This document shows, in pieces, positions 40,611 to 52,155 of a DNA stretch of 64,000 nt. A model generated the notes under the pieces. That model searched no databases and was not told the origin of the DNA. It was given only the letters and a program-made list of their open reading frames with translations. The translations under genes and the position numbers were made by a program. Numbering within the stretch: the stretch's first letter is position 1; the number at the start of each line of letters is the position of its first letter. The DNA is from Adenophora triphylla var. japonica. Taxonomy: Eukaryota > Streptophyta > Magnoliopsida > Asterales > Campanulaceae. The stretch spans positions 123,831-187,830 of the forward strand of contig JAFEMH010004878.1 of the NCBI GenBank assembly GCA_022495995.1, read 5' to 3'.

Positions 40611-42375
40611 GACAAGGAGAGGAGGGATGGCTCATCTTCTTTTTCCTTCTTCGTTCTTATTCTGTGGACTTCTTGGATTATCCAGGTTGAGGAAGGTGCT
40701 TTGGGTTCACCGAGGACGATGATGTGGGTGGCGGAGGCGCCGAGATGCCGAATTTCTCGTTTATGGAGGAGGATGATGATGAATCGGATTAGGGCTCTTT
40801 TTCTTTTCCTCTTTCCATTGTTTTTTTTTGTAGAGCAACAGACATTTTGTACCTGTAATAAAACACTTGTATTTGCACAGCAAAGTATTTTATTTAAGAT
40901 GTAATGACGTATTTGTGATTCCCGGGATTGACCTAGGAATTGTTGCTAGCTTATTATTATTTTTGTGCATGTCGCATGAGCCGGGAATGCATTTGTGGTT
41001 AATGGAGGTGAGGCGGCTTTGGCAAGTTTTACGAGCGGTTGGGGTGAAAGCAGCTTTGGCGGTTTCATGAGCGGTGGCGGGAGTGATGTCTCCTGGGACG
41101 CGTTCGCTTTGTGCTTGATAGCCACTCTTTTCGGGGTTAGCTACCTCAGGATTTGGCAGGCCATTGTCGGGCGGGCGAGGATATCGTTCCTTTGGTTCCG
41201 GGGAAAACCTTCCACGCTGTAGATCGTCTGGTGATGAGGGACCGATTCATGCGAGGGACGCCCCTGCTTTGCTTGCATTATGGTTGCGAGAGAGGCTTCA
41301 AACCATGCACGAGTCTCCGGCGTCTCTTAGTCCGTGGACGTTTGCTCGGTGACCTTTTGTCTTGGACATGGATCGATGCAGCAGGAGAGATGGATGGCAC
41401 ATCTTGGTACGCATCGATTCGTTGGTGGGTTTCCCTTTGGGGGATTGAAACTAGGAGGGCTGTCGAGGAAGGTTCCTATGTTGTCGAGTTCCGTGTTTGC
41501 CTTGGTCCTCTTTACGTGTTCCGTTGCTTGTTTCCCGTCGGTTCGGGATGAGGCAGAGCCTTTCTTTGGTGGGATGACATTGCCAACGTGGAGGTAGCTT
41601 CTTTACATGACGGATCTGATGCTTTTATGTATTTTACGAGGGTATGGAAGTATTCCGCTTTCCCTCTGTGGTGCTCCTTAGATGCAGGGAGAATGTTGTC
41701 TTGACCATCGAGTACCTGGATTGGTATGAGTAGCATATCGGGCGGACCCAAGTGGTTTTGGGGAGAAGGCGTGAAGCAATTCGGGCAAGGTTGTCGTCTC
41801 GGCTATAGCCTTAGGAGTGCGAAGCTTGAGTCTAACCCTCGGGATGTCATGGGAGACGCTTTGTTTGACTACAAGAATCGAGTTGACGGGCGGCGGGGAG
41901 AGGTCCCCTTTGCGGACTCATAGGGAGAAGATCCGAGCCGAGGCACGGGTGAACGATGCTCGAGAGTGGCGGTTTGTTTGACACGACTAGGAGGACTCGA
42001 TCTCGGAATGAGGGAGACAGAACTCGCTCATATGGAATGAAAGATGACTCGTTGGGGACGAGGGAAGAAAGGAAAAGAGTGATGAAGGGCCAAACGCGAG
42101 TAGCATGGAATGACCTTACGAAACACCGAGTATCCATTCATCGTCGTTGCGGACACATTGATTGTTAAATGTTTTAAGTTGTCTTTTAGCATGTTGTGAG
42201 TTTGAGAGTAGACCGTGCTTGAACTCATCAAAAAGTGTTTTAACTGTGATGATTTGGGATTTACTTTTAAAGCTTTGTCGAGACACAAAATCTCTTGCTT
42301 GTTTCTTGTCTGAGCCTTGATGACGTCAAACTATTGGGATTTTTGTGTATGCTTTAGACCGAACCAATGAAGGCT

Positions 42376-42418
42376 GCCTACGTTCCCCTCGGGCGAGGCT
42401 CGAGTCTGCGTAGTTCGA
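42376..42418. other. CTACG...CGTAG dyad motif, copy 6
   Basis: CCTACGTTCCCCTCGGGCGA, GGCTCGAGTCTGCGTAGTTC. A variant with GGCTCGAG in place of AATCAAGCC. Confidence 0.7.
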
Positions 42419-42910
42419 CCCTCTTTTGTGGGAGAAATGACTCGTAATGTACACTCACAAGGGCGTATTTATTTTTGAAAAGGTGGGAACGGGTCCCCTT
42501 TTGTGTGAATGCCTTATTTGATGTAGGCATAAAAAAAAAACATGCTTTTGGGTTTGATTCTTTTGAGAGAGTATAAGCATTGAAAAGCTTGTAAAAGTGT
42601 ATGGAAGCCCTTGGCGAGAAAATCGATGTTTAGCTCTACTTTCCTATTTTGTAGAAAAAGAAGACTTGTCGAGACATCTGAAAACTCGATTCGTTCACAT
42701 TGATCACATGTTTGCTTAAAACCCTTTTGTTGATGTTCGGGTTATTCAACAATTAAACCTGATATGCTTTGATTAATCACGAGGAGAAAGTCAACCGGTA
42801 TCAAGGATCGAGTTGATGCAGTATGAAAGAAGGTTTGTGTATAGGAGAGGTCATTGATGAGACCCGGTTTGTGGATTTGTATGTGTTTATGACCAGGACC
42901 ATTTCTGGTT

Positions 42911-42955
42911 GCCTACGTTCCCCTTAAGACAAGGAGCTCAGGTCGACGTAGTTCG
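42911..42955. other. CTACG...CGTAG dyad motif, copy 7
   Basis: GCCTACGTTCCCCTTAAGAC, AAGGAGCTCAGGTCGACGTA, GTTCG. Its family D counterpart is at 48888-48932. Confidence 0.7.
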
Positions 42956-44101
42956 GAGTTTTGAAGCTGTGTTTGGCTTTGGGGCCAGGGCGTGAATATT
43001 CGTGCAGCCTTTGGCGAAAATGCTCGGAAGGTTGAATGATGAGGCACGGGCCTTGAGATGATTTCTTGACAAGTCGTATTTGACGGTCTTTTCAGTGACT
43101 CCCTTGCTTCTTGATCGTTGGCGCTGGGTCTTTGACCTCATTTTTTTTTGTGAAGCTTCTGCTTGAGCCCCCCCTTTTTTTTTTTTTGAAGCACGTGAGG
43201 GCGAAGGCAAGCCCCTGCTTGAAATTTCTTGATGCGCACGAAGGTGAAGGCAAGCCCCTAGATTGTTGTCAACATGGGGTCAATCTTTTAATGCTGAGTG
43301 ACCTTTTGTTGTCCTTTGATGTTGCCGCCGTCGTTTGACTTGGTCAAGGTGATGGTGGGGACATGTTTTGGAATGTGTATGGCTTGATGGAGGCCTTTGT
43401 GTGGGGTATGGTATGGGGAGCTATCGATTGACTTTCTCACACCAATTAATCAAAGCATTAATCGTTTGTGGAATTACTTGTTGAGCAATGCAAGTGATCA
43501 CATAGAACAAAACCATTTCATTAAATGTAATGTGGGGTGCAAAATAATGTCTCAAGTCTAGCAAGAAAAGAAAGAAGACTTATGTATGGAAAATTGAAGA
43601 CTTAATTACAATGTCCAAGGAGGACTTGATTGAATGAGAAAGGTACTAGAACCTACGAGGTTTGGCTGTGTAATTCTTTGATTTGCGTCTCTTCGGGCTC
43701 TTCAGCAGTTCCCAAATTCATTTTGGTTAGAACCTTCTCGGCAGCTTGGGCCCGATTTTCCTCTCGTTTGACAACATGCTTAAAGATTTGTTTTAATTTA
43801 TTGTTCATTAATGTGTCTGCGTCTTTATCAAGTGAATCATTATTAACTGTTTTGGTTAGTTAATTTATCATTTGTTAAAGTGACAATGAGGGGATACTCA
43901 GAAAGGTCGAACTTTTATTCGAAGCATAAAGAAGCACGATTTTTGTTACAAACGCATAATCTTCAGGCATAAGGCCGTCAGACGACTCGAGAGACTCAAA
44001 CTTAAAACATGACAGACTCGGGGTCTTTTATTTTCGAAGCTAGACTCTATGATACTGGGGTTAGACCAAGCATCTCGATCATTATTTCTGGGGAACGGAT
44101 T

Positions 44102-45870
44102 TCAGAGTGTATTGGGGCCATGGGGGCGCTCTAACTTTCCTTCTTCAATCAATCCTTGAATTGCTTTCCTCAAAACTGTGCAGTTGTCGGTTGTATGACC
44201 GTGGTATTTATGAAAAGCACACCGCTTGGTTACATCCCGATTGGCATTGGGAAATTTGGGGTGGTAATTTTCCATAGGTTCGAGGAGACCTTGCTTCACA
44301 CACGATCGAATACCTCGCTCAAATGGCATCCCGAAATCATCATAGTGTTGTCGTTGTCTCGGGGGACCACCGTTTCTTTGTAGTGCTCCATTCTTAATAT
44401 AATGGACTGCTCAGGCAACCTCCCTCCCTCTCGCTTGGGGCGTATATTGGATTGGGCGGGGCGGCCGGAAGCTACCATTTTTTGCATGCTCAAGTGTTTT
44501 CTCAAACTTGGTCCCGGCGTTGACCATGGCGCGAAGATCGGGATAGAAGTGGTGGCGATCGGGGCCTTCAGGAAGGTTTGAGGCGAGAATGGAAGATATC
44601 CATTTGCTCTTCTTTGGAAAGCGGATCCATTATCTCGCTTAGTTTCCAGTTCCATCTCTTGTAGAACTCACCTACAGGCTCGTCATCCTTTTGTTCGGTG
44701 GCTTGCAGGTCATGGCGATTGGTTTCCCACTCAAGATTGGCGCGGTACTTCTCTAGGAAGATGTCACTGATTTGTTCCCATGTGGAGCGGTTCTCGGCTT
44801 TTACGTTGAGGAACCACCTTAAAGCCGTGGATTTGTGAGTCTTTGGAAGTGATCCGCCATTTGTTGTGGGGTGGCCCCCTTGGCTCTCATACCTAAGATG
44901 TAGGTATCGATGTGGGTCTTTGGGCATTACGTCCCATCGAATTTTTCCATTTAGGCATTACTGAATTCGGAGGAGAGGAACCACTTTGCTTAGATCTGTG
45001 GGCATAAGGGAGTCCTTCCGAGAGTTAGCAAATTTTCCTTGCATGCTCTTCATTTGTTCGACCAACCAAGCCATGTGAGGGTCAGCAGGTGGAGGCAAGC
45101 TGTCGTTTTTCGGGACGGAAACCGAAGATGGAGGTGGATTGGCTGATGGGATCGCCATTCGGGAATCTTGGGGAGGTAGTTGAGTGTAGACCATCCCGTA
45201 CTCTGGATTACTGAAATTGGAGCCAAGGGCGTGATTACTCGGTACTGCCAAGGGTTGTGTTTGGGAACTTGGGAAATGTTTCGCTAGCCCCAAGTGGTAG
45301 TCCAACGGGTGGAAGGTTTGAGATGTCGGGATATCCGCTTGGGATGTCTGTCCCTAGCGAGCATTGGGATTTCGATTGTGGGCTGCGAGGCTCGTATAGA
45401 GGCAAAGGATTGAATCACTGGGTATCGAGATGCATCGGGATGCAGTAGAGCGAGGCACGTATGTGTGTTGTTGGTGCGAGCTTGATGTGCGGAGCCGAAA
45501 CGGCTGTCTTTGAGGTGGGCATGCCGGAGGCTGCTTGGCCCAGCGCTGAAGGGAGCTTTGAGCGAGAGCGCTTAGCGTTGATGGGATCTCGTAACTTGGC
45601 GGAGGCGGGACACTGCGATAGCTTTGAGAAACCTGGAGCCGGTATGTCTTCGTCCTCTATGAGAACAAAGGTTCCGTCGGGAGTTGGGGAACATGCCGGT
45701 TCCTCGAAGACGCAAGGTGTCTACGATCCGGGCTTGCTGCTCTTCTTGGCGCTTCTTGATGGTTTCGAAGGCTCGCGGCACCTCCTCCATTGTCCTGGAG
45801 GTTCCTTAGTGGCGGGGTTCCGTTTCCCTCCTTTGTTATACATTGATCCCGCCATGGGGAGTAAGCGGAC
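44102..45870 (-). pseudogene. Family F gag (Tat/Ogre-like), frameshifted
   Basis: Minus-strand pieces in order are a coiled N-terminal part (MEEVPRAFETIKKRQEEQQA near 45790), SSVSVPKNDSLPPPADPHMA with LVEQMKSMQGKF (to ~45010), and a clear retrotransposon gag domain (PF03732-like: HKSTALRWFLNVKAENRSTW, FLEKYRANLEWETNRHDL, EPVGEFYKRW; 44850-44650). The last piece is CAFHKYHGHTTDNC with GLIEEGKLERPHGPNT (44330-44102). The capsid piece and the part before it share one frame, with a stop at 44960-44958. The C-terminal parts lie in other frames, so at least two frameshifts are present. It is the only protein of the element. Confidence 0.85.
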
Positions 45871-47149
45871 TGTTCGGACCGCTGAAGCCGGAAGGAGCTA
45901 TCGGACCTTGTGACCTCGATGCGAAAAGGCGGCTCCCGGTACTCTCAACCACTCTCGGTTATTTGGAGGGTGACGGGTAAGGTTTAGACATGGGAAGGCC
46001 TTTCGGATAAAAGGGGAAAGCTCATGTGACATGCGATTTCCGCTTTTTATTTATGATTTTTTTGTTGTTTTAATTTACTTAAAACATGTTTTCTCGAAGT
46101 CCTAGGTAGGTTGGAAAAGATTGCTCTTCTTTTTCGCAACTATGCTAGATCCTGGGTCGATGGAGACCATACGTGCGGCTATAAGCCCCTCGTTTTGCAC
46201 ACTGTATTTCGACATCCCGGGGTGGACGGCCCAGGCGAGGGTCCTATAGTGCAAGCGGTTTCCACCGGCCTAAAAGAAAAATCGAACCTAAGGACCGAGC
46301 CTCGTCATGTTCGTTTTGATGCATTAGCCATGTGAGCAGTGAACCGAGCCGGCCATTAAGTCAAGATCGGGTCAAGAGTTCGGCATGACCTCTCTTTACC
46401 TTGCTTGCGCAAGGGATGCGTGACGTTGGGCGTTGGCCGGGTCATATTGTCATGGGCGACGTATCAAAGGCTTGATGACATGGTGTCATGTGAGCATGGA
46501 TGTATATCCAAGGGACGGAACATCGTGCAGGTGTAGCCGGAAATCAAGATCGAGTCAAGATTTTAGCATGACCTTTCATCGCTTGCTTGCGCAAGGGATC
46601 TTGAATTCCGAGCCCTGACTCGAAAAATGGCCGGCATGGTATATGTATCCAGCCGTATGACACGGGTGGGTAAAAACCAACCGAGTGCGGGCGAGTGTGA
46701 CTCAAGACTCAAACGTGCGGGGTTGGCCGCTTGGCTAGGATGGGATGTTTGGAATGATCCCGTGCGCGTCCAAGTGGCCTAGGAAGACCAAACGGATGGC
46801 AACCGAGACCACCCCGGGTTGAGGGTTGTAGTGTGCGGTGTGTATCCGAGGCGCGTAGCGTGCGGTGTAGCGGCGGTGTAGCGGTGTAACCGGCGGTGCG
46901 CGTAGTGTGCGGTCTCTAAAATTCTTCTTACGAGTAAAAACGAAGTTTTTTTCGAAGAATTTTAAATGTATGCACGAGATGTATATTGATGCATTTTTTA
47001 TTTTTGTATTTTTATTTTTTTGTTTAAAATAAAAAGTAAAGCACGTGCACACACACACAACAGTTAAAGAAAGGGGTAAAATGAAAGTTTGACCCACATC
47101 ATCATTTTAAAAATCTTTTGTTTTGTTTAAAAGTTTTTAAAACAAAATA
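45871..47149 (-). other. Family F leader (5' untranslated region)
   Basis: No gene is seen. The block near 46110-46260 matches the inverse of family D 33780-33935. CTTGCTTGCGCAAGGGAT occurs twice (46401 and 46583), echoing the GCAA-loop hairpins of family D. Short GCGGTGTAGCGG-type repeats are at 46830-46910. Confidence 0.55.
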
Positions 47150-47170
47150 TTCCCCAGCGGAGTCGCCAAC
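47150..47170 (-). other. Primer-binding site of family F
   Basis: The minus strand reads GTTGGCGACTCCGCTGGGGA from 47170, directly after the LTR end, the same motif as in family D. A second copy of TGGCGACTC lies inside the LTR (47341-47350, minus strand). Confidence 0.8.
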
Positions 47171-48514
47171 TGAAATTACCCGGATCCGGCTCGCGCGCGG
47201 AGCCCCGGCATCTCGCATTCGTCGCTGTTCGGGAAGTCGCCCGGATCCGAGAGGCAGCACAATCGCGCCCCGGCATCTGGCTTGTTCCGTTTTAGCGTTG
47301 CGCGTTGGAGGTGTCTCGCCGTTTTGCTTTCGCATTTTGTAGAGTCGCCACGCCGTTTTTATTAAGCCCAAAACATTGAAAAAGGGCATCAGTTTAAAGA
47401 TAAATTTTAAACTATTTTTGTGTGATGAGATTTTGAGTTCGGAGGTCAGATGACTCCTCGGGAAGAGAATATTAGAATATTAGAGCTCACCCGAGTCGCC
47501 TCGTAAAAACGAGTCTTTCGGATACCCCTAATATCCTTTAAAAAGTTGTGTGATGTGTGTGTGCTTTTAAAAATGCATCTTTGTATCGGATGTCTACATT
47601 GTATTGAAATGTATTGAAATAGAATAGGAAGGAAGCCTTACCAATGTTGGTTCGTGTCTGTCTTCTCCGCAGGGAATAGTGTTTGAGGTCGGAGTAGCGT
47701 TCCGGTGCGGATCGGGATTGCCGGGAGGGACCGGTTGTCGCGGACGAGTTTCGGCGTGAGTTGAGGTTCTTTGGCTGCGTTCGGGCGGAGGTTCGGCGTG
47801 CGTGGGGATCGTCGGGATCACTCGGGCGAGAGGTTCGGCGTGCGTTGTGGTGGCGGGAGTCACTCGGGCGAGTTTCGGCGTGATTTGGGATCGTCGGTTT
47901 GACTCTGAAAGAGCGGGACACCGTGGGAAAGACCGTGCAAGGCCTCGGAGTACCACGAGGGGCCTCGAGAGTACCTCGAGAGTGCCTCGGGGCAGCGCGG
48001 GAGCGTCGCGGGAGCGCTCGGAGAGGCTTCGGAGCGCCACAAGGGAGCTCGGAAGGCCTCGGAAGGATCCGAAAGGGGCCGGGAGTGCCTCAAGAGGACT
48101 TAGAGGGGAGCCAGAAGGCTAAGGGAGGAAGAGAGAAGAGGGAGGTGTGAAAAAAATGAGGAGGGGAAGCCCTCTATTTATAGTAGTGGAAGCGCAAAGA
48201 GGTCCGTACGGACCTCTTAGGTAATGATGGATTTCCGGGATTTGAGGGAATCTACGTGGACTTTAAGGGGATTTTCGTAATGATTATGTTCGGTGCAAAG
48301 AGGTCCGTACGGACCTTTTGGCATGCAAAGAGGTCCGTACGGACTTTCCATGCTCTTGTGAATGTGATGGCAAGCTAGCTCTCGTCGAGAGCTTTCCAAC
48401 CATATATGGCACGTCTCAATCGGAGTTCGTATGAAGGAGTTATGACCTCCGGAAGTTTGCCTCTGGTTTTGTCGTATGCTGGGATGGAGAGCGATCCAGA
48501 TTGGGGTACTTACA
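47171..48514 (-). repeat. Family F 5' LTR
   Basis: 1344 bp from TGTAAGTACCCC (48514) to GGGTAATTTCA (47171), minus strand. TATTTATA is at 48175-48182, with palindromes at 48197-48218, 48298-48319 and 48328-48349. Hairpins CTCGGG/CCCGAG at 47457-47495 and CTCGT/ACGAG at 47500-47513. Small indels against the 3' LTR cluster in the GC-rich part (47660-47960). Confidence 0.93.
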
Positions 48515-48887
48515 CCAGCTAGGCTAAAAACCCTGAAAGGGACGGTCTAGGCAAAAAACAGGGTTGCATATAAAAGAAAAAAAATGATGCCAAGGACCCA
48601 GCACCGCCAATCAAAAACTTGACGGACAGGCAAAATTAAAGCTCGAAGAACAGATGCTATCGATAACAATGAAGCGGTCAAAGCAAAGCCTTTAGACATA
48701 TGCCAAGTATTTCTCCCCCAGCAAATGACGAAAATCAGGAAGCAATTGAAGCAGTCGTCCAAAAATGACTTGGTCAAGGAATCATCCCGAGGCTTATGCC
48801 TCATCATCCAACCTTCTCATTTAAGCCTTTCCACTAAAGGAACCACAAATCCCATTTCCCAAAGCCAGACACAGTCCGGCCGAAGCC

Positions 48888-48932
48888 GAACTACGGCGAC
48901 CTGAGCTCCTCACAATGAGGGAAACGTAGGCA
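48888..48932. other. CTACG...CGTAG dyad motif, copy 8
   Basis: GAACTACGGCGACCTGAGCT, CCTCACAATGAGGGAAACGT, AGGCA. It contains a CCTCA...TGAGG stem. Confidence 0.7.
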
Positions 48933-48957
48933 ATCAGAAATGGTCCGGTCATAACCA

Positions 48958-49150
48958 TATTCAAATTCCAGAAAAATTCGGTCCCATCGAATGACCTTTC
49001 CCATAAGCATATTCAAATTCCAGAAAAATTCAGTCCCATCGAATGACCTTTCCCATAAGCATATTCAAATTCCAGAAAAATCCGGTCTCATCAAATGACC
49101 TTTCCCATAAACATATCTAAATCCCAAAAAACCCGGTCTCATCAATGACC
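48958..49150. repeat. 52-60-bp repeat (about 3.5 units)
   Basis: Unit: CATATTCAAATTCCAGAAAA, ATTCGGTCCCATCGAATGAC, CTTTCCCATAAG. Confidence 0.88.
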
Positions 49151-50654
49151 TCCCTATACACAAGCTTTTCTTTCACACCCAGTCAACCTTGATCCTCGAC
49201 ATTGATTGACTTTCTCCTCATGATTAATAAGAATATTTTTTCATATCGAGATTAGTGGTTGAATAACCCGAACATCAATAAAGGGTTTTAAGCAATCTTG
49301 TGATCATTGTAAATAAAACAAGTTTTCAGATGTCTTGACAAGTCTTCTTTTTCTACATCTTAGGAAAAATAGTGCTAAACACTAATTTTCTGTCAGCAGG
49401 GGCTTCCATACACTTTTTACCAACCTTTCTACGCTTATAATCTCTCAAAAGAGTCAAACCCAAAGCGAGTTCTCATGCCTACGTCGAATAAGGCCATTGA
49501 ATTAACACAAAATCGGGATCTATTCCCACCTTTCGAAAAATATACCCCTGCATGTATATATTTCTAAAATTCTCTTCGTACACATCTTCTTAAGGTTGAC
49601 TGAGTGACTAAAGGAAATAAGAAAGTAAGTACGAAAGGATAGGTTTTCCCTCTTCAGCTACAATTCACATTAGGGCTGCCTTGAAACTCTTCAAGGTTGG
49701 GGCTTTGCCAAGCAATTTTTTAAACTGGGGCTTCTTTAGTCATTTTTGGGGGTCCGCATCGAGTTCCTCACTATGTCACAAAACGGATTCAGTCTTGGTC
49801 AGATTAAACTCAGGATCACTTTCGCAGTACCAATCAGATTGGGATTCTTGCTAGGTCATCAGATTGGGGCTTCACCAAGTCACTTCTTTGAAACCTAAAA
49901 CTTCGCCTACTCAGTTCATCCAACCGAGGCTTTACAACCGGGGCTTTGCCAAATGAAAGGATCTTCCCTTGTTTTAATAGAACTTGGGGCTTTGCAGAAT
50001 TTTTCCTTAGCCGGGGCTTCGATAAGTCGCATCCACCCCTAGAAGAGAGGTTTGGTCACTTCGACATCTGCTTTAATCTTTGGTTCTAAAAGCCTGTCAG
50101 CATCAGCTTCAAGTGTCAGAGTTTGAGAAGGGAACATTAATCAAGACCCGAGGTTTAAACCCAGTCTCAGCCCAAGAGGAAATTCTAGTCCACATTGACA
50201 ACATTTTAGCAACAGCAGTAGTTCAGTCCGCACCCAAGGGATATGACCCCACCTGCTCGAAACTTGTCCCAAACAGTTCCCAAACACATACATTCAAAAC
50301 ACATTCTCACATTGCCTTTCCGTAAAAGAGTCAGCCCGTGGTTCATGTGACATGCACAAAGAAAAATGACCTTAAATACTTTTGCTCAAAATTTCTCCAT
50401 TGTCTCCAAATGGGATAATGTTTCCTCCGGGAAGTCCTCCGTTATTGCCAAATGGGATAACGTCTCATCCGGGAAATTTCCCGTTATCTCCAAATGAAAT
50501 AACGATTTTTCCAAATCATCATCCGTAGCCTAGAAGGCTATAAATTACTCGGTCCGGAAGACCTTATAAATTTCCCAAATCATATAAATTTCTCCCAGAA
50601 ATCTCCTATATCTCTGTTAGAATTAAATCAAATAAGGAAACAGCCCCCGAGTTG

Positions 50655-50830
50655 TCAAGTTTTTCCAAACTTAAGCTACCTCTATCACAGATTGAGAAGT
50701 ACGCTCAAGTTCTCCAAACTTAAGCTACCTCTATCACAGATTGAGAAGTACGCTCAAGTTCTCCAAACTTAAGCTACCTCTATCACAGATTGAGAAGTAT
50801 GCTCAAGTTTTCCAAACTTTAGCTACCCCT
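50655..50830. repeat. ~50-bp minisatellite (about 3.5 units)
   Basis: Unit: CAAACTTAAGCTACCTCTAT, CACAGATTGAGAAGTACGCT, CAAGTTCTC. Confidence 0.9.
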
Positions 50831-50964
50831 ATCTCCTCGATAGTGACGTAAGCTTTAGTCAATTCAGGTGACAACCTCCATTAATTGTCAAATCAGGTGA
50901 CCCCTACATGAATCGTCAAAATATCAAGGATCCTAGACATGTTCCTAACTATCTAGATGAGGCT

Positions 50965-51006
50965 TGAACTACGACCAAGGCTTGATTCCTCCGGGATACG
51001 TAGGTA
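50965..51006. other. CTACG...CGTAG dyad motif, copy 9
   Basis: GAACTACGACCAAGGCTTGA, TTCCTCCGGGATACGTAGG. It is followed by ~75-bp repeats of GACCACATTGGTCACCC (to ~51330), themselves GACC...GGTC dyads. Confidence 0.7.
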
Positions 51007-51399
51007 GCCTTTCATAAAGGTCCAGCCATCCGACCACATTGGTCACCCTTTTCATTCACCGTTCCTCAATGGTGCGTAAGCTTTTCACAAAGGTATAGCC
51101 ATCTGACCACACTGGTCACCCCTCTTCCTTCGTCATTCCTCAGTGGTACGATAACTTTTCATAAAAGTCTAACTATATGACCACATTGGTCACCCCCCTT
51201 TATTTGGCACATTCCCAGTAGGATCGGTCGTTTGACCTCCTAGGTCACCCCGTTTCCATCCTTATAGTAAGGGACCAGTATCACTTCGCCATGCCCCGGT
51301 AGGATCAGGCATGTGACCTCCTTGGTCACCCAATTCCAACCCGGTCGGCAATTCCAGTCCAATTCCAAAGGTTATGAAAAGTACAGTTCAGGCTATATA

Positions 51400-51445
51400 T
51401 GTCACGCGACAAACCTGGCCAATTGGCATACTAAGTCGCGCGACA
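51400..51445. promoter_or_regulatory. Pair of TGTCGYGYGACA near-palindromes
   Basis: TGTCACGCGACA (51400-51411) and AGTCGCGCGACA (51434-51445), with GCAGC soon after. The same pair type occurs in the LTRs of families B, D and G. It lies in a PMD-bearing element split by copia 2 at 51489. Confidence 0.6.
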
Positions 51446-51488
51446 TCTTAAGCCAACACCAGACATCAGCAACCTGCAGCATGCTGCA

Positions 51489-52045
51489 TGTTGTGAATAT
51501 GGCCCTCCACTACCAAGAAAACCTACAAGAATGATTAGAGCACACAAAGAAAAGCACAAGAAATAAATCACAAAGAAGAACACAAGAAATTGTTAACCCA
51601 GTTCACCAATATGTTTGGCTACGTCTGGGGGCACTACCAATCTAGGATCTTGCACTATAATATGTATTATTGTGTTACAATGAGTTTAGGGGCAGAACTT
51701 TACTTATATATGACCTAGGGAAACAAACCAAACCCTAGATGGACAAGGGAATTAGAAAATCAGACGTAAAATCTGAACTGCTGAAACGGGCCCAGCGCGG
51801 CTGCCCTCCGCAGAAGCGCGGTCGCGCTACCTTCCAGAAATCCCAACGCCCTTATGCGAGCCTCCAGCGCGGTCGCCCTCAAGCCTCAGCGCGGTCGCCC
51901 TGAGTGGCAGAAAGATTTCCACGCTTTTTCCCCATTGAGCGCGGTCGCCCTCCAAGGCTGCATGGCCGCCCTCAACAACAGAAACTCCGACGATTTTCTC
52001 CCCTTATGCTCCGAAGTCTAACCCGGTTGGTCCTCTATCCCAACA
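51489..52045 (-). repeat. Copia 2 3' LTR
   Basis: The minus strand starts TGTTGGGATAGAGG at 52045. TATATA is at ~51705-51711. Upstream of it lie GC-rich near-palindromes (AGCGCGGTCGCGCT at 51815 and AGCGCGGTCGCCCT variants) and CAGAAA motifs. Confidence 0.93.
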
Positions 52046-52155
52046 ATCTCCCACCTAGAGATCAACCACACATATAAGCCCCGTATCCGTTCTACAACTC
52101 ACCCTTGGTGTCCTCCTAGTGCTCACCTCGATCATGGTAGTGCCATCCTCCTCTC

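Larger units (their letters stand above)
40611..44101 (-). other. Family F post-gag region, mostly non-coding
   Basis: 43640-43180 and 42960-42340 (minus-strand order) are conserved with family D at 36150-36570 and 48880-49540. At ~41060-41560 the plus strand has coding-like fragments (WDAFALCLIATLFG, then CLHYGCERGFKPCTSLRRLL in another frame). They could be the remains of an antisense extra gene, but I do not recognise the family. No pol motif is seen. Confidence 0.45.
36764..48514 (-). mobile_element. Family F: complete gag-only LTR retrotransposon (TR-GAG type), minus strand
   Basis: An 11.75-kb element with two ~1345-bp LTRs that look nearly identical. It has a perfect CCAGC target duplication (36759-36763 and 48515-48519) and a PBS next to the right LTR. 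On the minus strand the order is LTR, PBS, leader, broken gag (45870-44102), ~3.5 kb non-coding, three minisatellites, LTR. I find no protease, RT, RNase H or integrase. It matches the published class of terminal-repeat elements carrying only GAG, which depend on partners for mobility. Because its gag is also broken, it is probably now immobile or wholly dependent on others. Confidence 0.9.
48515..51339 (+). other. Family D distal part: conserved block 2 and 3' non-coding region
   Basis: It resumes the 108-bp unit interrupted at 36763. 48880-49540 matches the inverse of 42340-42960 in family F, including TAGAAAAAGAAGACTTGTC and ACATCTGAAAAC. No pol is present, so family D is also gag-only here. 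I cannot find its polypurine tract or 3' LTR before ~51340. Confidence 0.6.

Noticed and set aside
39634..40635. 333-residue minus-strand open frame rich in RPHRKF and ATSPSPSS
   Set aside because: It follows the ~60-bp minisatellite, is repetitive throughout and has no domain. Other frames over the same array are also open.
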